Shown here piece after piece: positions 33,850-45,274 of a DNA stretch of 64,000 bases. A model generated the notes under the pieces. The model saw only the letters and a list, made by a program, of their open reading frames with translations. It did no database searches and was not told where the DNA came from. The DNA comes from Capronia americana (taxonomy: Eukaryota; Ascomycota; Eurotiomycetes; Chaetothyriales; Herpotrichiellaceae), in NCBI GenBank assembly GCA_016110215.1, contig JADWQD010000003.1, positions 496,001 to 560,000 on the forward strand, given 5' to 3'. How positions within the stretch are numbered: position 1 is the stretch's first letter; the number at the start of each line of letters is the position of its first letter. Position numbers and translations under genes: made by a program.

Positions 33850-34693
33850 GATTAACGCAGGAGAATCAGAGATCTCTGCCAAGGCGTGAAACGACAAGTG
33901 ACCGAGAGGGTGAGGAATTAAAATAGCTTGGTCGACACTCTGGCAGAATGAGAAATTGAAAGCCTTTTGCCGGGGCTTGGACGAGTTGAAGTGTGGGAAA
34001 GGACGGCCACCTTCGCCAGGAGACGCGAAGTAGATTTATAGTCTAGAGGACAGAGAGATCGCGGGACTTTTCATGCGGCTGCGTTAAGCTACCAGAGCGG
34101 GCTCGTGTGATTTTGACATGGGTTCAAGTCTTGTGAACAGCTTCGAGGGTGAAGGCGATGATGCATCGGCAGTCGAGTGGAGCGAGATCCCCCGCTGCAG
34201 TTGGCTCGGGAACACCCATTGAATGCGGTCTAGTGGCTTGGCGGAAATATGCTGCTCGCCGCGCAGAATCTCAGAGATATTCGATTCGACCGTGCGCGAT
34301 ATATGATCAATGATGATTGTACCCTTCGCTGATGATTTCACAGGGCGAGATTCTTGGGTTCAAGACCGGTTAGGTTCTGGCCATCATGGGTTGTTCCGGA
34401 GAGTTCACCCGACTGACTGAAATAACTGACATTTGGGACATGTTCGTATGCCAACACCGTGCCCTCTTCAACACGAAATCTTGCCATCATATTCCACCGC
34501 ACGCCAGGAGTTAGACGCCAAGTGATGTCGTGGGAGATTGAACACTCCACACCCTGCCGCCTTTGGGGTTACTCAAGCAGAAGATACCAGGTATTCATCC
34601 GGCCTAGCAATATGTCTAGTATTTCCGACCGCCAGCCCGCTCAGCACCGCGCCTATCTCACACCAACGTCGAGCATTATGACCTCGCTGAGAC
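33850..34693. other. Intergenic region, nothing recognised
   Basis: An 844 bp spacer with the GST promoter on the left. A tRNA-like word GGGTTCAAGTC near 34121 has no matching arms. No gene supported. Confidence 0.4.
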
Positions 34694-35618
34694 TCAGATT
34701 CCGTTCGCACTGCCAATGAACACGACTACGATGGCGGAAAATCTGCTTAACTGTAAGTGGCTCCCGCTAATGCGCCTGGCAAGAGACTTACGCGGCGGTT
34801 GCGCCAAAGATCTCCTTGGTTTGTGCAGCGGTGAATATTTTCAAGAATAAACCGGCGACCATCGTCAAGCCGATGGCGATGGCTATCCTGTACAGCGTCC
34901 GCTTGACAAAGTATAAGATGAGGATGGCAAGGACTGGCAGCATTGAGGCTAACAAGGTGACAAGCACCTGCCAAATCCGTCGCGACGTCCGCATAACGAG
35001 CAACTCCTCGATATCGTGTATCGGTCCAAGCTCAACATCGGCTTCTACTTTCGTCTTTGGGCTGGATCCATACCGTACGCGGTGGAAGAAGTCGATTATC
35101 CAAGGGTTAAGCCATGAATCCGGAGGAAAGAGGCACACCAAGTCTTCCTTATACCTGGGGTCCCATGTGAGCCTCTCTTGGGAGACCAGGAAGCCTTTCA
35201 TGTTGTTCTGCATCCAAAGCCAAGAATCCAGGAAGCGGACTTGGTGATTTTCTGGGCGAGACAACCGTGCGACTTGTGCACTCTTCACCAGGAGGTCGTA
35301 ATACTGAGCCATCACATCTCGAACCTCCTCTAGCTTTGCCAGCTGACCACCTTGAGAACCGTGTTGCGAGCCTCTTGAGGCAAACAATGCATTAAAATTG
35401 GTCGAATAGCATTGTTCATCTCCGATCCCTGAGCGGTCGTCGGAGCTGCAGAGTTTCTCCAGATCGAACTTCAGGTTGACCAGCCTAGCTTGTAGGCTCA
35501 ACAGCACAAGCGCGTTCAGAGAAGAGAAGCGTCTGTACATTGCGGTGTCTGGATACGCCGCTTGCAGATGAGCCAATTTCTGGTAGCCTTGCGGCTGCCA
35601 TTGGTCATCAGTAGCCAT
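34694..35618 (-). CDS. DUF6594-type fungal membrane protein
   Basis: Exon 1 (35618-34792) and exon 2 (34745-34694) with a 46 nt intron give 292 residues. The start GYQKLAHLQAAYPDTAMYRR (about 11-30), the following RFSSLNALVLLSLQARLVNL helix, and two hydrophobic C-terminal segments match fungal DUF6594 proteins. Splicing adds a third hydrophobic stretch, RFSAIVVVFIGSANGI, directly after GATAA, as in the family. The soluble helical part would face the cytosol. No biochemical role is known for the family to my knowledge. It diverges from the retropepsin-like gene. Confidence 0.8.
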
Positions 35619-36139
35619 CAGAAGACTGCTGGTAGAGTTTGGGTACGATTTCCTCGACGCTGTGGAAGTTGTTTGGTAATATCCACGCCAGGCCGCGGCT
35701 TCGTGGAGCCTTGAGCTGGAGCGAGATGAATCGTGTGCCGAGGACAGCAGCTCTTTCGGCGCTGCTGCTTAGAGTCAACTGTTCTCTACACGCATAAGCA
35801 CGTAACTCATAACAATGAAACGTCACCCGTGGTTTCGAAGACGCAGGCAGGGACACACAGCACCCAGAAGGTCTCTTCCACGGAGTTGCGCCAGCTGTGC
35901 CTGTGAGGCTGGGATTCTATTTTCGCAGGCGCCGCCCTGGTTGCGATTAGCTGCTGTATCGCGCTTTCTGCAGCATTTCTGCTTCCGACGCCTTCCAGCG
36001 CTGCCACGTGGGTGCTGGTCCCTGGTTCAGCCTCATCAAGCAGGTGGGGGTTCTTGACACTGCTCCTGGTGAACGTTGTGAATCGCTGCCATGTCCTCGA
36101 ACATTCCGACATCAGTATGACCTGGCAATTTTCCTCACC
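35619..36139. promoter_or_regulatory. Divergent intergenic region between DUF6594 and retropepsin-like genes
   Basis: A 521 bp region separates the two start codons on opposite strands, so it must contain both promoters. I see no recognisable operator. Open frames here are short and look random. Confidence 0.45.
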
Positions 36140-37893
36140 ATGGACGACTTAACACAAACCGAAAAGGAGGCACGTGTTCTATATCGCCTTCAGGGCTTAG
36201 CATTCGACGCTCACGACCCAGAATTCTTGCCGGGTGTACCCCATCTCAAGGACCGGCTCGAGCTCAACAGTGTCGCCCGATCTTCACTTGAAGAGCTCAC
36301 GAGTCAGCTCCAAAATTTGAAGACCAGCTCCAGATGGAAAGGGGCGGTCAACTCGCTAACCTCGGGGCATGAGCTTGTGAAGCTGCTCCATATTGCAAAA
36401 GAGAATACGCAGCTAATGCTCCTAGGTTCTCAACTGTGAGCCGTGTGCACCTACCATGATTATACAATCTGACTTGTCAGTGCCTTGCTCAAAGAGAACA
36501 ATAACCTGCTTCATACAATCAGAAGTCACCTCTTATACGTGATCGATCTCACCGAGGGTCCAGAGAACCCCATAAGCGCCGCACCTGCACCATCGGCCGA
36601 AGGCGTCAGCATTGCCTTGGCTGATCAGCCAGGTCCGAAGATCGGGCAGGAGTATGACAAGGCCCGTCCTACACGGCGGGACTCCTTGAAAAAGGACAAA
36701 TCATTGTTTCGTGGCTCCGACAAAGCACAGACGGAGGACACAACAGCGCATGAAACAAAAAGAAGAAAGTCGATAGATGATGATCATGATGTGGCAGATT
36801 ACTACGCCGTTGTCAATGGCTTGGCTGAGCCTTGTGAGTATCTGGTCTCTCCTATGAACTCAGGGCTCTTTCCAGAATCCTCAAGCTATTTCAGGATGCT
36901 GTGACGCAAGACAGGCCCTCGACGTGCTCTCTCTATAGGTACACAGTTGGGCAAGAGCGTTTCTTGCAGGAGAAGCCGGCCCCTGCTCACACATCCTCAT
37001 CGAATGGCCACAGTTTCTAACTTTATGAGTATCAAGGCTGACGTGGCGTCTGCGCGGTTGCAGATGATAGATTTCTTTGGCGAGGCTCCGTCTGCATACC
37101 CGCGCCCGCCGGGAAGACCCACGGTATCTGGCATCCGGTCAAGATTAAGCTAGACACGGGCAGCGACTTCAACGTCATATCGCGGAGAGTATTGACTAGC
37201 CTCCAGTTTCGTAGTGGATATGACGAGCCACATTTCAAAACGGCAATAACCCTCGATGCTGCGCATGTGCAGCAATTTGAGGAGAGAGTCTCCCTCAGCT
37301 TTACATTTGACACGTGGCCATTCACGCTTTACGAGACATTCTACGTCAGAGATGGGGCCGAGATCGACTTGTTAATAGGCCATGAGACTATCTCGGCGGA
37401 GAATCTGGTCCAGGTCCGTCAAGATGTGGTCAATCACCTCAGGTGGCGCAACAGGTCGAAGATGGATAGAGCAGAGATGGAGCAAAACAGGAAGAAGGCG
37501 ATCGAGGAAGCGGAGAATGAGAGAGCAGCAGCTTTACGGATGCTGACGCCGATAACGACAAAATCCAGCTCTGGCCTCAGCAAGCAAAGCGTGGCAGGGC
37601 CGCCTTCCATAATCCAGAGCCCGTCTGTTGCTCTCTACTCAGTGGGTAGCACTCCAACCATACCGGATCCCGCCGCCCTCGCACCTGCACGCGCAGAGCC
37701 AACTGCTTCTGGAGCACTCCCAAGCCGGAGTCCTCCGACCTACGGACCTTCAACCCCAACTACCGGTACTACTGGGACCGCCTCGGCCGCGTCCTCCGTT
37801 GCGACATACAGTACCGACCCAGCAACGACAGACGCCACCGCCGTGCGTCCCCAAATGCCCCAAGCACATTCCATGCCAGCCACGAACGCCTAG
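36140..37893 (+). CDS. Protein with retropepsin-like aspartic protease domain
   Basis: Three exons, 36140-36435, 36481-36833 and 37064-37893, give 492 residues in frame. Residues 1-130 are helical (coiled-coil-like, LEELTSQLQNLKTS). Residues 130-215 are charged and disordered. From about 230 a beta-rich domain begins (VKIKLDTGSDFNVISRRVL) with the DTGS catalytic motif at 247-250. About 70 residues later comes EIDLLIGHETI, the hydrophobic-Gly motif that pairs with DTG in retropepsins and Ddi1-type proteases. A Glu/Arg-rich helix and a Ser/Pro/Thr-rich tail follow. There is only one DTG motif, so an active enzyme would have to dimerise. No reverse transcriptase, integrase or gag zinc knuckle is present. 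The 230 nt second intron is long and might hide a small exon. The function is unknown. Confidence 0.75.
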
Positions 37894-38320
37894 ACGCCGT
37901 TTCAGCTGTGACACCCGCCGTGATTTCTCGGACGGCAGCATCCATGTCCGCTGCAACCACGGGACTGTCATCGTCGACCCCGACTGCAACTTTGGAATAT
38001 CCGACGTCCGCTCCTCGAAAGTAGGTCGACGCAGACTACTCATACGATGGCCTGCCAAAATATCAAACAGGGGATAAGGGCCCAGCTCAGGATCGAAGAG
38101 GAACAGGACGATAGGGGAGAAGAGGGATATATGGAAGGACAGGGACATAGGTGACGGAGGGGAGCTAAGACTAGGACGGGAACAGGAACAGGAAGAGGAA
38201 GCTTACGACGATGCACGGATTTAACCTTTAACCATACTTCGTTCCATTGCTACAAATCTCGGGCGCGTGGCACAAATTCTAAGTCATGACTGCTGACCCT
38301 TCCCCCATCTCTTGTATTCC
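37894..38320. other. Convergent 3' flanks, nothing recognised
   Basis: A 427 bp spacer between the 3' ends of the retropepsin-like and carboxypeptidase genes. It has a purine-rich run near 38095-38200. Confidence 0.4.
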
Positions 38321-40281
38321 TTACACCGCATCCCACGGATTACTCTCCGTCCATTTCCCTTCCACCATGCAGGTATGGGGCACATCAGCCGGCAGCTTGT
38401 TCCTCCAACCCCAACTGTCCTTCGGCCCTGTCGTATGATAGCCCACACCGACAGCCTGTTTCGTACCCGTAGCGACATCCACGCCGAACATGGCGCGCTG
38501 GAAGACGCGATAGATGGCCTCGGGCGCGTACGCGTTGACGGAGTGCCCGGCGTCCAAGATCCTCGAGAACGACAGCAAGCCATACTGCTTGACGACGCCC
38601 TGGTGGCCGCTCGAAATCCCCTGGATCTTCTCGTAGCCGGCGGCGAGAAAGCCCTGGCGATGCGCCCACGCCGCGGCCTTGGCGGTGGCTTCGGCCCCGG
38701 TCCACGGACAGCGGTAGTCCCTGTCCCCGAACGCGAGCGCGATCTTGACGCCCTTGGAGAGCAGGTATTCCAGGTTGGGCAGGCCGGCCTGGCGCACCGT
38801 GTCGCCGGTGCCGAGGATCGTGTAGAGCGTGGGGAGGCCGAAGACGGCATTCATGAGCGTGGAATCGTACGTGAAGTTCAAAGGCACGCCAAGCGCGTCC
38901 TGCACGTCTGGCCGGTTGAGGTACTTCGTCACCGCGATGTTGAAGGGGCAAGGGTCAGGTTGGTGGACGGCGATGTCAAAGGCGCTTCTCTAATAGATTA
39001 CAACGGGGTGTCAGCGTCGGTCCAGGACCCAGTCTGATGGTGACTCGTCTGGCAATACAGGCAAGCAATATTCAGTACGTAAAAAAACAGCACTTACGTT
39101 ATTCAGCGCGTCGGATGCACCGATGATGGCGAGGGCCTGTGCCGTAGCTTGCATGCAAATCGCATTGACTGTTTCGTTGGTCCCCAAGAATGTAGGGTCG
39201 CCGGTTTGACCGGCCGCACGGCACATCTTGATGAGGTCCAAGACCCCGCCTGGACTCGTGATGTTATCCATCGCTTGATTGTATTGAGCTTCCGTCAGGA
39301 AATGGACGCCATAAGTGTTGTTGTAAGCGTACTCGGGATATCCGGTGAGGCCGTACTCGAAGTCGATGCACCCGTTGGTGATGCCCAAGGTGTCGACTCT
39401 GAGGTTTTTCCGCCGGAGCGGGTGCTTGGCCGGGAGGGATTTGAGATTCTTGGCGAACCGCGCGGCCGTCTCAGGGCCCCAGTACCCGCCGTACGAGTTG
39501 GCCCAGAAGCTGATCTTATCCGAAGACGTCGCGTACGGGGGAAACGACGAGAGCCAATGCTCGGCAAAATGCCAGACCGCCCTGGCGCTCGAGACGCTGG
39601 TCTTCGTCGTGTGTGCAGGATCTTGGCTGGGGAACGTACCCCAGCTTGTGAGGGGGTCGGTCTGAGCGGCGGCGGACGACGCATTGAAGTCCAAGGGCCG
39701 GATGATCTCGTCTGTGAGGTTAAACGTGCCGTTCACGAGCCTGTCAAACGAGAAGCCCGTCTGGACGGGCTGGTCGAGGAAGAGCATGTTGACGTAGTTG
39801 TTGAAGGCCCAAGGGTTGAGCGTCGTGTCGTTGCCCGCCGTGTTGACGTAGCAGGGCCCGCTCTCGCTGGCCAGCGCGGTATAGATGGACGATTCGCCGG
39901 GGCCGCCGGCGAGATAGATGGCCAGCGGGGCAGTGGACGCATTATGTCGTGCCTCGACGTACAGAAAGTATGTGTTTATGTCGAAGCCGCCGACGTCTGA
40001 GAGGATTGAGCCGGGAAGGTAGACATAGCCGCCATAGGCTGTCGTCGTATCGCAGATGGTGGTCTACCACAGACACGGTTATAGTTAGCATGGTTGACGA
40101 TACCCTGCGCAAGCTCAGGTCAGGTTAAGGGAGAGTACTTCACTTTTTTGTATGAGATCTTGACATGGCTGTTGACCTTTGAGGTGGTGTTGGTGAGGCC
40201 AGTCGGGGCCTGAGGGAAGAATTGAGCGAAGGAGAAAGGAATGAAGGCCAATAAACAGCCAGCAGCGCAGATTTGTTTCAT
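38321..40281 (-). CDS. Secreted serine carboxypeptidase (peptidase family S10)
   Basis: Three exons, 40281-40144, 40063-39098 and 38989-38321, give 590 residues. Residues 1-19 are a signal peptide, with a likely cut after FSFA. The catalytic serine is S236 in NSYGGYWGP, the aspartate D459 in GDRDYRCPW, and the histidine H517 in DAGHSV, which gives the full S10 triad in order. Several N-x-S/T sites fit secretion. The substrate-binding segment reads LAGGPGESS, where most family members have NGGPGCSS; the Asn and the Cys are both replaced. Exon 3 begins RSAFDIAVHQPDPCPF, then KYLNRPDVQDALGV, a typical S10 stretch. The enzyme probably trims C-terminal residues from peptides outside the cell or in the vacuole at acid pH. 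Confidence 0.93.
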
Positions 40282-41427
40282 GATGAGAGGAGATGGCGAT
40301 TTGTACGAGTACTCCGTAAGGGCGATCTGCTATGAGTGTTCGAGTAACGACCTGGGAATCCATCATTTGTTTATACCTCGTCCTGAAGCAGGCGTTTTCG
40401 ACGTGGCTAGTTGTAAGTAGTGCTTGCAATGGACCCAAGCTGGTGGCTAGTCGGTTGGCCAGCCACGTACTCCATCACATATTCTGCAGCGGTTTCGAGA
40501 ATAGAAACGCCATCGTGGACGATGCAACGCGGACGCGAGGGGCTGAACACAGAGTATACGGTGCTGGGAGATTTGCAGGGCGGAGCAAGGCTGTTCAGTC
40601 CAGCATGATGCGACGGCACAGTTTCTTGAACAGGTTGGTCCGTATGAAAGATGGTGGCCTTGAGGTGCAGGTCGGCCATATCTAGATTGTTTGCGCCGGG
40701 TGCGATGGTCCTGTTCATTCATGTCAAATTAGCTGGTCGGTGTGTAGCAGCAGGGATTGCGAGAAAGGTTAGTGTATACGAGCAAGTCAGGCGTGCCGCA
40801 TCTTAAGCTTGACCAAATGTGGAGCCATTGGGGAGGCTCTGGAGCCTGGCTCAGCCTCATCAACATCGAAGACCCATCTGCGCACAGGAGTATGGGTGTG
40901 CCCATAATGGGAGCAAACTGAATCTCAAGTCCCGAAAGGACATTCTTGTGACCGGGAAATGGAGCATGAAGACGTTGAGGAGGTAGTTCCGGAGGACGAG
41001 CTATCCACGGAGGGGCTGGGTGGTCCGAGGCAAGCCAGGAAACATATTTCGCGGTCATTAGAGAACTCCCTCCCGACCTCCTTTGTACTCGTGACTGTGT
41101 ATAACAGCAGCGGAAGAGTGATGGTCATGGCGGACGTGATGCTGCTGCCCGGATAAACTTCGGCCCGGTGAGGCTCGGCAGGCCCCTCCATCGTCATCTC
41201 GTCGCTGCGACCGCAACCGCGAACTCGCTCCAGGCTTCAGACATTCAGACTCAAAGCAGGATCAACCGCGACTTAGACGACAACAGACTCGAGCCCTCAG
41301 CTCCACAAGGTAGAACGACTCCAGGTTGTTCTGCCACTCTATCACCACTTCGACCGGGCTTCCTCGGCTTCCGATCACTGGCCGCACTCCTACATCCTCA
41401 ACGGGATTCCTGCCTCTTTGCACCAAG
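40282..41427. other. Divergent intergenic region, nothing recognised
   Basis: About 1.1 kb between the start codons of the carboxypeptidase (minus) and Did2 (plus) genes. It holds both promoters. No additional gene supported. Confidence 0.4.
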
Positions 41428-42162
41428 ATGTCAGGCCTCGAGAAAGCTCTCTTTAACCTCAAGGTACGCCATGCTCGCTTGATCGTGCACTTGTAATTTC
41501 CCTCGACTCCTTGCCAAACATGGGCCCCCGGTTCAAGTGCTCAAGAAGCCCAGAAGCATTCCAATACTGATTACTACTACCTGCAGTTCACATCCAAACA
41601 GCTCAACCGACAAGCCGCCAAAGCGGACCGCGACTCTCGCGCCGAACAAGCGAAAATCAAGAAAGCCCTCACTCAGACACCTCCGCAACCTCAAATCGCC
41701 CGTCTCTACGCCACGAACTCGATCCGTAATTCGCAGCAGCGAATCCAGCTGCTGACCCTTGCGGCGCGGATCGATGCAGTCGCCGCCCGCGTGCAGACCG
41801 CCATTACCATGCGCACCGTAACCGCTTCGATGGCTCAAACCGTGAAGGGCATGGATGCAGCGTTGAAGAACATGGATCTAGACAAGATCGGGGCGGTGAT
41901 GGAGAAGTTCGAGTCACAATTCGAAGACCTGGACGTCGTGTCAGGCTACTACGAGGGCGTGGCTGGCGGGGTGGAAAGCCAGCAGGTCGGTGTACAGGGC
42001 CAGGGCGAGGTGGACGCCCTCATGAACCGTGTGGCGGATGAAGCGGGCGTCGAGCTGTCGCAGGAAATGCAACAGCAGGTGCCTGAGCATGAACTACCGG
42101 TGGCCGACACCGCGAAGTTGGAGGAAGGATTGGGTGACAGGTTGAGGGCTCTGAGGAATTGA
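41428..42162 (+). CDS. DID2: ESCRT-III-associated protein Did2/Vps46 (CHMP1)
   Basis: Exon 1 (41428-41463, MSGLEKALFNLK) and exon 2 (41587-42162) with a 123 nt intron give 203 residues, almost the length of yeast Did2. The basic N-terminal helix, FTSKQLNRQAAKADRDSRAE (13-32) and the following helices match the CHMP1 fold. The C-terminus EEGLGDRLRALRN carries the MIM1 motif (LxxRLxxLR) that binds the MIT domain of Vps4. The protein acts on endosomes: it regulates disassembly of ESCRT-III filaments and multivesicular-body sorting. The position of the first intron, after codon 12, keeps the frame and joins the conserved N-terminus. Confidence 0.95.
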
Positions 42163-42515
42163 GTGAAGCGAGACCAGCGAGCGAGTGCAAATGCGAGTTG
42201 AGACGAACTCGATGAAACCTTTGATTTCACGCCATGGCCAAGGCAGAGTGTTTAACGTGTTACGAAACTCAGAGAATGGATGCAGCGTTGGGGTACATGA
42301 CTTTTCCTCACTTACGTCGATATAAGTATTCTGTCCGGCTCAGGGGAACATACTGGTGTATATTGGATCCTTCGGCCTCGCACAATAGAGTCAAAACAGC
42401 CTAACATCCTAACCCCCTGTGAGAACACCATAATACCCGGACTCTCCGTCAAACGTGGCAAGAACTACTACTGTACCCCTTTCGAGGTGTTCTTGGATAC
42501 CCATCCCCTCCCGTC
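42163..42515. other. Convergent 3' flanks, nothing recognised
   Basis: A 353 bp spacer between the 3' ends of DID2 and the flavin monooxygenase. Confidence 0.4.
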
Positions 42516-44258
42516 TTATCTATCCTTCTGATCCTGCCGGATCTTCTCCACCGCCCTCCGTCTCTCCTCCCGCCTCTTCTCTGCAATCTCATTATCCCTG
42601 ATGATCTGCTCTTTGGCCCTCGCCCACGGTTTCCGTCCCCCCATGTCGAACAAGCGCCACAAAGCCGGCGAGAGCAGTCCGCTCTTGCACAGGTTATAGA
42701 ACGGCCTATCGCGCCACCAGAAGCGCCAGGCCCTCCAGCTGAACCACGAAAAGTGCGCAAACACGCCTGTCCCGGCCGTGTCGTCCAGCCAGGCCATCTG
42801 ATCCGGCAGGCGCATCATGACAGGCATGAATTTGGTGTCAAATTTCGACCGTCGGACCACGTCTCGCCTCCACGCCATGTGCTCTGCATGCCAGGCTTGC
42901 ATCTCGTCGAGAGGCGGCAGGCGCGACCTCCCCCGCCATATCTGGGAGACGGCGCAGACGACGAGCTCGAACTGCACGAAGCCCGGGAACGTGATGCCGC
43001 CTTGGCCGAGGAAGGCGAGCGAGTTGCGCACGTCCGCGTCACGGTGGAGCGGGAAAATGTTGCGGTACAGCACGGGAGCCTCATCCGCGACAGGGTAGGG
43101 ATTATATTCTGCTGGTGCCCAGGGGACAGCCGACTCGTAGCCCGTCGTGTAGATGACGGTGTCGATGCCGTGGAGGAGGCGCCCGTCTGTCAATTGCACG
43201 GCGTTGGGTCCTGCGATGCGCTCGACCGCCGCGACCGGTTCGGCGAAGCCGCTTTCCAGGAATGGGTAGACGGCGTCGGCGATCAGGGGCGGCGTAGTCG
43301 CCACCGAGGGCGCGGGGGACAGATTCCACTCCCTCCGCTGGTCGGGGAATGCTTTCCTGGACATGTCCCGCACGAGCTTGTCGAAGAGCCAGTCCCACAG
43401 GCGCGGGAACCACTTCCCTAGGAAGATCTGGAGGAACAGCACGGACAGAGTCTGCGCCTGGTCGTACGTCTTGCCTTCCGGAGTGTACCGCGCGAGCTGC
43501 CGACACAGACACACATGTAGATCTTTAGCGTGCGCACACGGGAATTACCATAGAGTATAGCATAGAATAGACGACAACGTGGGAACCAATTTCGGGAGGG
43601 GGAGGGGCTAGTTACTACTCACCAGGACCAACCCGTTCTTGTGCGCGATGTACACCTTCCTGGCATGCGGCGACAGCTCCACCACCAGATCCTGGGCCGT
43701 CGCGTGGAACCCGACCAGCAGGACGTTCTGGCCCCGGAAGGTCGCCGGGTCCGGGAAATCGATCGAGTGCAGGACCGTGCCTTGAAACGTCTCGATGTCT
43801 TGCAACCTCGGCGACCGCGGGATGACGAACGAGCCCGGCGACACGGCGAGTTTGTCGAAGTATTCGGTATGCGAGGAGCCGTTGCGCACATACTCGACGG
43901 CCCATTTGCCCCCCTGCGTCCTCGAAAACGTCCGCACGTCCGCGCCGAAGCGGATCCGAGACCGCAGCTCGAACGCGTCGCAGTAGGCCTCGAAATACGC
44001 CCACATCTGCCTCGCCGTCGGGAAGTCGTCGACCTCGTCCTCCGAGAAAGGGTAGTCCGAGATGGCGCTGCGGAACCGGCTGCTGTTGAAGACGGTCTTG
44101 GCCGTGGTGGACAGGCTGGCGTCGTCAGACTGCTTCCACAGACCTCCCGCCCATGCGCGCCTCTCGAAGCCGTGCACTTCGAAGCCGTCCTCCTTGAAAT
44201 TCTTCAGCGCCATCAGCCCGAGAGGGCCCATCCCCACAACCGCTACTGTGAGCGGCAT
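42516..44258 (-). CDS. Flavin-containing monooxygenase (FMO-like)
   Basis: Two exons, 44258-43623 and 43496-42516, with a 126 nt intron, give 538 residues. The FAD site is VAVVGMGPLGLMAL (5-18). FQGTVLHSIDF (about 160-170) matches the FxGxxxHxxxY/F identity motif of FMOs. The predicted NADPH site reads VLLVGFHATAQD, where the family usually has G-x-G-x-S/T-A/G; here the second glycine is a histidine. ISDYPFSEDEVDDFPTARQM fits the usual FMO stretch before the FAD-side helix. The enzyme would oxygenate a nitrogen, sulfur or carbonyl group of a small molecule. Its 5' end faces the TTC36/HPPD pair about 1 kb away. The substrate is unknown. Confidence 0.9.
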
Positions 44259-45274
44259 GGTCTGTGGGAGCAGGGTGATTGATTAATGGTGGTGGATGGT
44301 GAATTGAATGCCGGATGCCGGATGCGATGCTAGGATTCTGCTGCTCAAGCGGTAGTAGGTGCATGGGCTTTTTGAATACCCCTTTTGTGCCTCGAAGAGT
44401 GACTTGGGTGACTTACCTTGCACGCTGGGGCAGGATTCTCACCTCGAAAGCCTTCCTGATTCCTTGCGACGGAAAGACAGACAGATATCCTAGATCAAGC
44501 TGCCTGAAGCAGTGGGGTGGTGAAATAGGGGGCCTGAGTGAGAGATGTCTGAAGTGTGGTCTACTTACCTCCAATCAGAGGGTTGCGTCTAAAACGAGGA
44601 CCACGAGCTGCGTCGAATCAAGCTGGTACTGTAGTTGTGCAAGGGTCGCCATCTCATTTCGTGGACGCCTTATTCGAGGGGCTTCCCATGTGACGGCTCA
44701 TAGCAGGAACAATTCATCTGAAAGGACGAGGGGCCTAGTAGGATGTAAGCCTGATCCAGAAAATCAAGCATCGGGGGAAAGTGGAACCGCTGTGGCAGCC
44801 TCGCCAGCACTCGTTTACTGTAGGATAGTATTCAACACGACGGCCCCAGTTCCGCTACATGATTTCTCGGACTGAAATTGAACTGCCTCGATCCGATCGA
44901 ACCAACCGGTTTGCGACATCTCATGGCCATTTCTCCCGTTGCGAAGGCCGAAATAAGCGCAACCAGGGGAGGTGAGAGCACGGTCCGCGCTCCGCGTTCC
45001 GCGTCCGAGTGCTGCTCAGATGACGTTCGCTTATGCCTTCGCCTCCGGCCTCATGGGACGGATGTCCTGATTACGGAGCACCCAGGGGTACCTTAACGAT
45101 TATTGTTTGGACAGGGATGAAACACAAGTAATAATTAATTATTACAGTCTTTCCATTCATGGCTATCTCGTGACTGTTACAACAGGCAGGGATTGGATTC
45201 TCCTTCCCGTCCAAATTGGCCGAGTGAGAAGGAAAAAAAGGAGAGCTTGAACTGCACAACTGCGTCCTCGTATG
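44259..45274. other. Intergenic region, nothing recognised
   Basis: About 1 kb: promoter of the FMO gene and 3' flank of the TTC36-like gene. A 186-codon plus-strand frame (44315-44875) has a Cys/Arg/Ser-rich random composition and no motif. An AT-rich stretch lies at about 45095-45150. Confidence 0.4.

Noticed and set aside
34084..34140. Second tRNA-like word GGGTTCAAGTC
   Set aside because: No pairing arms on either strand; chance match.
36140..37893. Retrotransposon (gag-pol) interpretation of the DTGS gene
   Set aside because: No reverse transcriptase, RNase H, integrase, zinc knuckle or LTR in the surroundings, and the gene appears to have introns.
39149..40000. 283-codon plus-strand frame inside the carboxypeptidase gene
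   Set aside because: It is the antisense of GC-rich, codon-biased S10 exons, whose catalytic motifs are certain; the frame has no features of its own.
42753..43421. 222-codon plus-strand frame opposite the FMO
   Set aside because: Antisense shadow of the FMO second exon; it is Arg/Val/Asp-rich and lacks any domain.
44315..44875. 186-codon plus-strand frame
   Set aside because: Ser/Cys/Arg-rich random composition, no motif, and it lies in the promoter region of the FMO gene.
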